DNA from: Candidatus Caldilinea saccharophila | GTDB lineage: Bacteria > Chloroflexota > Anaerolineae > Caldilineales > Caldilineaceae | NCBI GenBank assembly: GCA_016710365.1 | Contig: JADJVW010000039.1 | Location: forward strand, 1-26,203 | Direction of reading: 5' to 3' | Length of the DNA stretch: 26,203 bases | Part shown: positions 20,576 through 26,203 of the stretch, piece by piece | How positions within the stretch are numbered: the stretch's first letter is position 1 | How the letters are laid out: every line of letters starts with the position of its first letter | Made by a program: the position numbers and the translations under genes | The notes under the pieces: generated by a model | The model's database searches: none | Told to the model about the DNA's origin: nothing | Seen by the model: only the letters and a program-made list of their open reading frames with translations

Positions 20576-21478
20576 AGTTTCTAAATGATGGCGCGGCGCC
20601 TGCCTGCGTGCGCCGAGATTTATGGAGGCGGGCATTGCTTCGCGCGCCGCTGCGTCCGGCGAGCCGGAAAGACGCAGCAGCGAACGGTGCAGCAACTGCA
20701 TGTCGCGGCTCGGTGCAATTTGCAGCACATCCCGCAACAAATCCTGATACCGTCCATATGATTGCAGCGCGTCTTGCATTCTATCGGCTTCAGCATACAA
20801 CTGCATCAAGGTGCGTTGCGCCCTATCGTCAAGCGGGTCGATCACCGTCCAACGCTGCGCAGCCTCGATGCCACTGCCATAATCGCCCACAGCCCAATAA
20901 TGATTACTCAGCGCGGCGCAGGCGCGATAGATCAACGTTCTGAACTTCGCCTGCTGGTACTTTACCCAGGCCTCGAAGTGTGGCGCGTTGGCCAGTGCAA
21001 TTCCTTGCAGAAAGTCGCCGCGATAAAGCGCCAACACGCGCTCGATCTGTTGCACAGCCTGTCTGCTCAGCACATCCCCGCTGTCGCGCCCCGGCAACAG
21101 CGGCGCAACCGCGGCCTGGAGCTGTCGTGCATCCATCCAGAGCGCAGTTTCCGGCGCGATACATACAACATAGCGCGCGATCGTAATCGTTGAGCCAACC
21201 AGCCGGCGTATCGTGGTCAGCGCCACACGCAGATTGGTCGCCCCGCTGGTGAGCCGCCTCCCACCCCATAACAAGTCGCACAAGTCGTTGCGTGGATGGC
21301 AGCCTGGCTCGCAAGCCAGATAGGCAGTTAGCGCACCGACCTTGGCCGGCATCTCTGCGGAGAGATCAACGCCATCCCGCAAGATTTTCAGCCCGCCAAA
21401 CGTGTAAATACTATATTCGTGATGAAGCTTGACTTCGTCTACTACACGGTGTGGATTCATGATCTTGCTACTTTGCAT
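20570..21478 (-). CDS. SARP-type transcriptional regulator with BTAD domain
   Basis: A 302-residue regulator. Residues about 20-100 resemble the OmpR-like winged helix of SARP/BTAD proteins (YTFGGLKILRDGVDLS, KVGALTAYLACEPG, DLLWGG, TNLRVALTTIRRLVG). Residues 145-275 match the bacterial transcriptional activation domain, a TPR-like helical repeat (VLALYRGDFLQGI, RACAALSNHYWAVGDYGSGI, DPLDDRAQRTLMQLYAEADRMQDALQSYGRYQ). No ATPase or further repeats follow, so it is a short stand-alone form or the front of a longer protein. The TGA lies inside the inverted-repeat element, and the last residues (RRQAPRHHLETV) may not be original. The target genes are unknown. Confidence 0.82.
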   Translation of the reverse strand: MQSSKIMNPHRVVDEVKLHHEYSIYTFGGLKILRDGVDLSAEMPAKVGALTAYLACEPGCHPRNDLCDLLWGGRRLTSGATNLRVALTTIRRLVGSTITIARYVVCIAPETALWMDARQLQAAVAPLLPGRDSGDVLSRQAVQQIERVLALYRGDFLQGIALANAPHFEAWVKYQQAKFRTLIYRACAALSNHYWAVGDYGSGIEAAQRWTVIDPLDDRAQRTLMQLYAEADRMQDALQSYGRYQDLLRDVLQIAPSRDMQLLHRSLLRLSGSPDAAAREAMPASINLGARRQAPRHHLETV

Positions 21479-21683
21479 GCCAAATGGTGGTTGCGCGAGA
21501 AAACGTCAGTGAGCACAAGGCTCCATCAATAGTAATCGTTCAAATTTCGCTGATTCATGCGCCCACACTATGATCTTGTAAGATTTTGTTGAATTCACTG
21601 GATTTAGACTGCATCCTCTGTGCATCCCAAGCGTTGCAGCGGATCACAACCGGGGAAAGTCCTCTTTCCAAGGAAAGTGAAAT
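21479..21683. other. Intergenic region before the dehydrogenase pseudogene
   Basis: No gene seen. Near its right end the palindrome CTTTCCAAGGAAAG (21664-21677) includes AAGGAAAG, a fair ribosome site for the ATG at 21684. No convincing promoter was identified. Confidence 0.4.
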
Positions 21684-22100
21684 ATGATGAGTCGCCACGA
21701 ACGATTGTTCGAACTCACCGGTCGAACGGCATGGGTGGTAGGCGCGGCCCGCTCAATGCCGCGGCCCGCCGCTTCCGGCCTGGCCGTGTTTGGCGCGCAT
21801 GTGATTTGCGCCGATGTGCGCGGTGACGGCGGAAATGCTGGACTTACACGACCGCGGCAAGGTAGATGCCCTGGTTTCGACGCCGAGCATCAATGTGCGC
21901 AAGCCGTTGTTGGAAATGAGCGATGAGGATTTGACCGGGTGGTCGGGCGAACTTGCGGGGCCCGTTCTTTTTGCTGCGCGCAGCCGGACGGCGCGGTCGT
22001 CTACCTCGCCTCTGACGCCAGCTCCTATGTAACAGGTTCGGTGCTCTTTGTAGACGGCGGCTGGACCGCAGCGGATGGGCGTTTCATGCCGCCATTGTGA
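21684..22100 (+). pseudogene. Decayed short-chain dehydrogenase/reductase (SDR)
   Basis: Pieces of one SDR lie in order but in different frames. The N-terminus (LFELTGRTAWVVGAARSM, then GLAVFGAHVICADVRG) is the Rossmann start. Next comes VDALVSTPSINVRKPLLEMS in a second frame, then NLRGPFFLLRAAG in a third, and finally PDGAVVYLASDASSYVTGSV with LFVDGGWTAADG back in the first. The glycine motif after GAAR is damaged, and the region with the catalytic Ser, Tyr and Lys (about 100 residues) is missing between the last two pieces. At 417 bp it is about half the usual length, so this is a pseudogene and not merely a sequencing error. It overlaps the 3' end of the convergent HDAC-family gene by 17 bp. 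Confidence 0.82.
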
Positions 22101-23001
22101 TCCACACCTCACTCGCGGCGCGGTGTATGAGTGTGTGACGGCGCGCCAGGGCGTCGAGATCTTTGCTATACCCGCCGCCGATGACGGTCGCGACCGGCGT
22201 TGCGTGCTGTACACAACTTGTCAGCACAAATTGGTCGCGGCGCAGCAGACCGGCGTCGCTCAACGCCAGCTTGCCCAGCACATCGTCCCGGTGCGGGTCG
22301 ACGCCGGCGTCATAAAGCACCAGGTCGGGGCGCACGTGCGTCAACAGGTCGGGCAGCCACTTTGCCAGCGTAGCAAGGTAGACAGCGTCTTCCACGCCTG
22401 CCGGAAGCGCCACATCAAAGTCGCTGGATTGTTTGTGAAAAGGAAAGTTGGCGGCGCAGTGCATCGAAAACGTGACGAGGCCGTCGTCCCCCTGCAAAAT
22501 ACTGGCAGTCCCGTCGCCTTGATGTACGTCCAGATCGACGATCAGCACGCGACGCACCAGCCCACGTCGTCGCAGCCAACGCGCAGCGATCGCCAGGTCG
22601 TTGAAGATGCAATAGCCTGAGCCAAAATCGTAAAAGGCGTGGTGCGTGCCGCCTGCCGTACTGCACGCCATGCCATGCTGAAGCGCCAGTTCGGCGGTCA
22701 ACAGAGTGCTGCCCAGAGCCGTCAAGGTGCGTTTTACCAACTGCTCACTCCACGGGAAGCCGATGCGCCGCATCGCACGCGCATCCAGATCGCCCTGGCA
22801 ATAGGCGCGGACGTAGGTCGCATCGTGGGCGAGCATAATGTGATCGAGTGCAGCCGGCTGAGGGAGATGAAACTGGTCGAGCGTGGCGATGCCGTCGCGC
22901 ACCAGCCGCTCGTACACCTTGCCAAACTTCGCCATCGGGAAACGATGGCCCTCCGGCAGTGGCGTTACATGGTCGGGATGATAAACAATGGGAAGCGACA
23001 T
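22084..23001 (-). CDS. Histone deacetylase-family zinc amidohydrolase
   Basis: A bacterial member of the HDAC/acetylpolyamine amidohydrolase superfamily (305 aa), which removes acetyl or other acyl groups from amines with a zinc ion. The paired His of the active site lie in AGGTHHAFYDFGSGYCIFND (about residues 120-121), the zinc Asp and His in LIVDLDVHQGDGTASI (158 and 160), and the third ligand in VLYDAGVDPHRDD. FSMHCAANFP and VIGGGY also match. Substrates may be acetylpolyamines or acetyl-lysine; the sequence does not decide. ATG 23001 is preferred to a TTG at 23007. It starts 18 bp after the tdk stop and is likely cotranscribed with it. Confidence 0.9.
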   Translation of the reverse strand: MSLPIVYHPDHVTPLPEGHRFPMAKFGKVYERLVRDGIATLDQFHLPQPAALDHIMLAHDATYVRAYCQGDLDARAMRRIGFPWSEQLVKRTLTALGSTLLTAELALQHGMACSTAGGTHHAFYDFGSGYCIFNDLAIAARWLRRRGLVRRVLIVDLDVHQGDGTASILQGDDGLVTFSMHCAANFPFHKQSSDFDVALPAGVEDAVYLATLAKWLPDLLTHVRPDLVLYDAGVDPHRDDVLGKLALSDAGLLRRDQFVLTSCVQHATPVATVIGGGYSKDLDALARRHTLIHRAASEVWITMAA

Positions 23002-23019
23002 ACACAAGAGAGCAACCAG

Positions 23020-23607
23020 CTACCGCTGTCTACCCGGCGCCTCATGACAGGCGCGGCAACGCGCTTCGTAGCTCTCACTGCCACCCACCAAAATCACCGG
23101 CTCGTCGTAACGCGCGGGTTTGCCGTCGATGAGGCGCTGTGTGCGGCTGGCCGCGGCTCCACAGACGACGCAGATGGCCTGGAGTTTGTCTACATATTCC
23201 GCCAATGCCATCAACGCCGCAATCGGGCCGAACGGCTCGCCGCGGAAATCCTGATCGAGCCCGGCGACGATCACGCGCAGTTGGCGTCCGGCCAGCAAAT
23301 CGCAGACATCGATGATGCCCTCGTCGAAAAATTGGACTTCGTCGATGGCGACCACTGTGGCGTCCGGCGCCAGGCGGTCAAGGATTTCCCGCGCACAGGC
23401 GACCACAATGGCATCTTCGCGCGCAACGCCGTTATGTGAAGCCACGCGCACAAGGCCGTAGCGATTGTCGATGGCAGGCTTAAAGACCTGCACCTTCTTT
23501 CGTGCGATCTCGGCGCGGCGAATGCGCCGCAGCAATTCTTCAGTTTTACCGCTGAACATGGAACCACAGATGAGTTCCACCCAGCCGTCAGGAGGTGGAT
23601 GATGCAT
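23020..23607 (-). CDS. tdk: Thymidine kinase
   Basis: Type II thymidine kinase (195 aa), which phosphorylates thymidine in nucleoside salvage. ELICGSMFSGKTEELLRR has the P-loop (15-22), VAIDEVQFFDE the Mg/active-site region, and LRVIVAGLDQDFRGEPFG the conserved strand and lasso start. The zinc Cys pairs are CVVCG and CRACH, and YEARCRACH closes the domain. The tdk gene next to rpmE is a common order in bacteria, as seen here. A small hairpin (GCGGAC/GTCCGC, 23629-23645) lies before the gene. The start site is supported by family length, not by a strong ribosome site. Confidence 0.96.
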   Translation of the reverse strand: MHHPPPDGWVELICGSMFSGKTEELLRRIRRAEIARKKVQVFKPAIDNRYGLVRVASHNGVAREDAIVVACAREILDRLAPDATVVAIDEVQFFDEGIIDVCDLLAGRQLRVIVAGLDQDFRGEPFGPIAALMALAEYVDKLQAICVVCGAAASRTQRLIDGKPARYDEPVILVGGSESYEARCRACHEAPGRQR

Positions 23608-23703
23608 AGGATCCGTGCTTGGGTGTGGGCGGACGTGATGTCCGCGGGTCTGCGTAACTTATCTGGCGCATAAGACGTTCGCGCTCCGATGGGAAACTCG
23701 GCG

Positions 23704-23740
23704 CAAAAGAAAAGGGCAGAGATCGAGTGTCTCCGCCCTT
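23704..23740 (-). terminator. Intrinsic terminator after rpmE
   Basis: Arms AAGGGC (23712-23717) and GCCCTT (23735-23740), with an inner GAGA/TCTC stem and one mismatch, are followed on the minus strand by TTTTCTTTTGC. It ends the rplU-rpmA-rpmE transcript about 25 nt after the reconstructed rpmE stop. Confidence 0.75.
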
Positions 23741-23762
23741 ATGTTCCTATCGCTGCCGAGAC

Positions 23763-24120
23763 TTAATTTTGCTCGACGCTCAGTTGCTCGGCGCGCTCGT
23801 ACTTTGCAGACCTCGGCGCCGCGGCTTCGGCGTTGCCACCGCGCGCGTGCCTTGCGGGCCGCCTCGTCCGCTTCCTGGCGCATCTGCATTTCGAGTCCGC
23901 GCCGCGCACTCTCAGACTGACGGCGTTCCAGGCGCTTCATAAAGCGTTCCACCTGACCCGCTGTGTCAATGATGCGCTGCTCACCGGTATAGAACGGATG
24001 GCAGGTGCTGCATACGTCCGTGCGAATCTCCGGCACAGTGCTGCCTGTTGTCCAACTCGCCCCACACGAGCAAGTGACCCGTGCGTCTGGATAATACTTG
24101 GGATGGATGTCTGCCTTCAT
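23763..24120 (-). CDS. rpmE: 50S ribosomal protein L31 with C-terminal extension (probable frameshift)
   Basis: L31 sits at the subunit interface. MKADIHPKYYPDARVTCSCG, SCGASWTTGST and DVCSTCHPFYTGEQRI show all four zinc Cys of the C+ form. After residue 70 a helical, charged extension follows (QVERFMKRLERRQSES, then EADEAARKARA). The open frame as given runs on through the terminator to 23659 with an Arg-rich tail, which is implausible. Removing one base in the GCGCGCG run (about 23838-23848) gives GGNAEAAAPRSAKYERAEQ and LSVEQN-stop at 23763, before the terminator. I prefer this reading; a second alternative frame also stops before the terminator. The start is one base after the rpmA stop. 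Confidence 0.85.
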
Positions 24121-24121
24121 G

Positions 24122-24387
24122 TCAATTTGCCTTATCAGGATAGACGCTGACCTGCTTGCGCCCTTTACGCGCCCATTCGAAGGTCACATACCCATTCGCA
24201 GTGGCGAACAGGGTGTCATCTTTGCCGATGCCGACGTTCACGCCAGGATAAAATTTCGTGTGCCGTGCTGGCGGACGATGATGCTGCCCGCAGGGACAAG
24301 CTCGCCGCCAAAACGCTTCACACCGAGGCGCTGCGCATTCGAATCACGACCGTTGCGGCTAGAACCGCCACCTTTTTTGTGTGCCAT
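24122..24387 (-). CDS. rpmA: 50S ribosomal protein L27 (frameshifted)
   Basis: L27 reaches into the peptidyl transferase centre. The frame from ATG 24387 encodes MAHKKGGGSSRNGRDSNAQR and then LGVKRFGGE, AGSIIVRQHGT, the conserved L27 start. Then it breaks near 24250-24265 and would stop after FILA. The remainder FYPGVNVGIGKDDTLFATAN and GYVTFEWARKGRKQVSVYPD lies in another frame up to TGA 24124-24122. Dropping a duplicated AC, or adding one T, joins the halves. Dropping AC gives the family-like GTKFYPG. AAGGGGG lies 9 nt before the ATG. It lies directly after rplU, the usual rplU-rpmA order. Confidence 0.93.
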
Positions 24388-24419
24388 GGATAAGTGCCCC
24401 CTTCAAAACTGGCGTCAAC

Positions 24420-24733
24420 TCAGGCGTTGATCGCCTCGATCTGCAGGCGAGTTAGATACTGGCGATGACCCTTGCGAACCCAGGAATGCGCTTCTTGGGG
24501 CGGTACTTGAAGACCATAATCTTGTTGCCACGATACTGGCCCGTAATCTTGGCGGACACAGTTGCGCCCGCCACGGTAGGCGTGCCCACCTGCACCGCGT
24601 CGCCAGCCGACACCAACAACACATCTGCGAGGGAAATCGAATCTCCCACCGCGCCGTCGAGCTTTTCCACTTCGACGGTGTCACCGGCGGCAACGCGATA
24701 TTGTTTGCCCCCTGTGCGAATTACTGCATACAT
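24420..24733 (-). CDS. rplU: 50S ribosomal protein L21 (frameshifted near the end)
   Basis: L21 binds 23S rRNA and protein L20. MYAVIRTGGKQYRVAAGDTV, VEVEKLDGAVGD, VLLVSAGDAVQVGTP and ITGQYRGNKIMVFKYRPKKR match the family. The frame as given ends with IPGFARVIASI at 24452. One additional C near 24475 would change this to GFRKGHRQYLTRLQIEAINA with stop at 24420, which is the true L21 end (KGHRQ is the conserved RNA-binding stretch). AGGGAG lies 6 nt before the ATG and a promoter lies upstream. It is the first gene of rplU-rpmA-rpmE. Confidence 0.95.
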
Positions 24734-24873
24734 AGTTTACTCCCTTCCTGTGCCGCGTTTGGCAAGCAAGCCTACCAAAACTTCGGAGCGGCGATGCACC
24801 CTGAAAGGCGAGGGCGCACCTCCAATAAACGATAGAAATCGATGATGGATACACTCTGCACCCACGAACATGT

Positions 24874-24903
24874 AGTATATGTCGGACCGAACCATCTGGT
24901 CAA
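24874..24903 (-). promoter_or_regulatory. Sigma70-like promoter of rplU-rpmA-rpmE
   Basis: TTGACC (24903-24898), an 18-bp spacer and TATACT (24879-24874) on the minus strand. The leader to the rplU ATG is about 135 nt, long enough for leader control by a ribosomal protein, though no specific fold was identified. Confidence 0.7.
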
Positions 24904-24973
24904 ACTGCGCATCACACAAAGCTATTCTCAGTTTTCCTGTCCATGTTTTGCCTATATTTTGTAGATTGTATAT

Positions 24974-24992
24974 TTACCTACCGAAAATTAGG
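24974..24992. promoter_or_regulatory. Upstream copy of a putative TetR operator
   Basis: TTACCTACC-GAAAA-TTAGG, sharing the same 9-mer, 5-bp gap and 5-mer as the site at 25017. It lies about 20 bp upstream of the -10 box for tetR, in a position to block RNA polymerase. Confidence 0.5.
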
Positions 24993-25005
24993 CTACAGGT
25001 TTATC

Positions 25006-25017
25006 CTATGCTATACT
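25006..25017 (+). promoter_or_regulatory. Extended -10 promoter of the tetR-MFS operon
   Basis: TGCTATACT with TATACT at 25012-25017. The -35 region is poor (TTAGGC at 18 bp). Transcription would begin at about 25024, inside the downstream operator. Confidence 0.5.
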
Positions 25018-25049
25018 TACCTACCAGGTGTTAGGTAGGCACCTGGTGG
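25017..25049. promoter_or_regulatory. Putative TetR operator overlapping the transcription start
   Basis: TTACCTACC-AGGTG-TTAGGTAGG: CCTACC and GGTAGG are inverted half sites 8 bp apart. An overlapping inverted repeat CCAGGTG (25024-25030)/CACCTGG (25040-25046) has perfect 7-bp arms. The site begins at the last base of the -10 box, a normal place for an autorepressor. Confidence 0.6.
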
Positions 25050-25068
25050 GACCCTCAGAGGAATGCGA

Positions 25069-25701
25069 ATGAGTATGGAACAGGAAGTTAAAGATTCGAC
25101 CCAGCGTGTACTCGATGTTGCCGAAACGCTCTTTATGGATCGCGGTTACAACGCCATCACGCTGCGTGATATTGCCGACGAGCTTGGCATCAAACAGGCG
25201 TCGCTCTACTATCACTTCCCTGGTGGAAAAGAGCAGCTATTTCTGACGATGGCAGAACGAATGTTCGAGCGCCACCGCCAGGGCATTGTCACCGCCCTGG
25301 CAGAAGGCGAACACGACCCTGGGCGCCCAACTGCGTGAGGTGTCCAACTGGTTCAGCTCGCAGCGACCGATCAAGTTTATGGGAATGATGCACGCCGACC
25401 TGGCCGCGCTCACCCCGGAGCACAAAGAGTATCTTGCACAGAGAGGACACGCCGCGATGTTCCACCCGCTACGCGAAAGCATTGTAGCGGCCCAGGAACG
25501 CTGCGAGATTCGCCCAATGCACCCGACTTGCTGGCCGGTTGCTTCCTCTGGTTGATGGATGGCCTCAGTTACGGCGAGATGCGCAGCGGCGCCCCACCTC
25601 GTCATGTGATGGCAGAAGAGATTATCTCGATGATCCTCGATGGCTTGCTGCCACGCGTGCAGGAATCATCGGCCAAGCAATACACATTGAATCATCGATG
25701 A
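25069..25701 (+). CDS. TetR-family transcriptional repressor (two compensating frameshifts)
   Basis: A 210-residue regulator once repaired. The N-terminal HTH (RVLDVAETLFMDRGYNAITL, then RDIADELGIKQASLYYHF) is a typical TetR DNA-binding domain. The frame breaks near 25313, where a surplus C must be dropped to read EHDLGAQLREVSNWF, and again near 25518, where one base is missing before NAPDLLAGCFLWLMDGLSYG. The last part (EEIISMILDGLLPRV) returns to the first frame and stops at 25699-25701. The ligand domain is therefore complete. ATG 25069 has AGAGG 7 nt upstream. The neighbouring efflux gene 38 bp downstream suggests it represses drug export and itself through the repeated operators. Confidence 0.88.
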
Positions 25702-25739
25702 TATTTTCATAGTTAGTTGTAAATGATGGAGAAGTTCTT

Positions 25740-26203
25740 ATGCGTGAATCTGCCGGTCGAAACCGACTTCTGACCATTTTCCTGATCGTCTTTGTCGATC
25801 TGCTTGGCTTCAGCCTGATCTTGCCGTTGCTGCCTTACTATGCAGAGCAGTATGGCGCCAGCGAGGTGACAGTCGGCTTGCTGACCGCTTCCTACGCCGC
25901 GGCGCAGTTGGTCGGCGCCCCGCTGTTAGGACGCCTGTCTGACCAGCATGGCCGGCGTCCCATTCTATTAATCAGCATCGCCGGCACGGCGTTTGGCTTC
26001 CTGCTATTGGGTATGGCCGAGGTGCTCGGCCAGTCGATCGGCGTCGCTTTCTTTGGCGCTAATCTGGCGGCGATCAATATCGTGGTGCTCACGCTGCTCT
26101 TTATCAGCCGCATTTTGGACGGGCTGACGGGCGGCAACATCAGTGTGGCGCAAGCCTACATCGCCGACGTGACGCCCGCCGAGGAACGCGGCAAGGCATT
26201 CGG
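25740..26203 (+). CDS. MFS efflux transporter, DHA1/TetA-like (3' partial)
   Basis: The first 154 residues of a major facilitator, cut by the window end. Helix 1 is TIFLIVFVDLLGFSLILPLL, helix 2 starts VGLLTASYAAAQLVGAPL, and the loop to helix 3 has motif A GRLSDQHGRRPIL. Helices 3 and 4 follow (LLISIAGTAFGFLLLG, and NIVVLTLLFISRILDGLTGG) and then AQAYIADVTPAEERGKAFG, the conserved DHA1 helix 5 start. This fits proton-driven drug exporters such as TetA-like proteins; the substrate cannot be stated. GGAG lies 8 nt before the ATG. It is cotranscribed with the TetR gene. Confidence 0.92.
   Translation, partial: MRESAGRNRLLTIFLIVFVDLLGFSLILPLLPYYAEQYGASEVTVGLLTASYAAAQLVGAPLLGRLSDQHGRRPILLISIAGTAFGFLLLGMAEVLGQSIGVAFFGANLAAINIVVLTLLFISRILDGLTGGNISVAQAYIADVTPAEERGKAF

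Noticed and set aside
22639..23439. 266-residue plus-strand frame across the HDAC/tdk junction
   Set aside because: It overlaps two well-supported minus-strand genes and shows no protein family signal.
23659..24120. 153-residue L31
   Set aside because: The Arg-rich tail reads through the rpmE terminator. An alternative frame stops just before it.

Overview
The window looks like a chromosomal segment of a member of the Chloroflexota, probably an Anaerolineae/Caldilineae-like lineage. This is an inference from the mix of proteins: SH3b-PA14 secreted protein, GH20 hexosaminidase, BTAD regulator, ArsA with an HSP20-like tail, helix-hairpin-helix membrane protein, and ThrRS without a TGS domain. 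G+C is high, and most genes are short operons of housekeeping type. No rRNA, phage module, transposase or CRISPR array was seen.

Layout. 1-2263 (+): 3' part of hisH, a histidine phosphatase and a DmpA-like aminopeptidase. 2278-5739 (+): promoter, secreted SH3b-PA14 protein, terminator, GH20 enzyme. 5736-7440 (-): promoter, a membrane-anchored helix-hairpin-helix protein, and a 38-residue membrane ORF coupled to it by TGATG. 7473-9870 (-): infC - rpmI remnant - rplT behind a clear promoter and possible attenuator, then a terminator, an inverted-repeat element and a SpoU-type RNA methyltransferase. 9901-12183 (-): a small membrane protein and thrS. 12201-12670 (+): a 133-residue unknown protein behind a promoter with a GAAC-N4-GTTC palindrome. 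12667-14272 (-): one promoter followed by tRNA-Val(GAC), a T-box riboswitch and an M20 peptidase. 14308-19020 (-): truD-LON domain gene, an ArsA/Get3-like ATPase with a methyltransferase, and a C-terminally anchored unknown. 19109-20197 (+): GT2 glycosyltransferase. 20467-21478: a repeat element and a SARP-type regulator (-). 21684-22100 (+): a decayed short-chain dehydrogenase. 22084-24903 (-): rplU-rpmA-rpmE, terminator, tdk, HDAC-family gene. 24974-26203 (+): TetR regulator with repeated operators and an MFS efflux gene that runs off the end.

The most striking general property is the number of single-base reading-frame breaks in genes whose protein sequence otherwise continues perfectly in another frame: hisH, infC, the small membrane gene, the glycosyltransferase, rpmE, rpmA, rplU and tetR. 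Several are essential ribosomal genes, so assembly or sequencing indels are the simplest explanation, yet many long genes (GH20, thrS, arsA, truD, M20) are intact. For these genes I give the extent of the reconstructed gene, not of the broken open frame. The infC-rpmI junction is different: there the first half of rpmI is missing and seven perfect 14-bp tandem copies stand in its place.

Regulatory signals are unusually readable: several sigma70-like promoters with 17-18 bp spacers, a T-box lying downstream of a tRNA gene in what looks like one transcript, an infC gene that appears to start at ATC, and paired operators in front of tetR.
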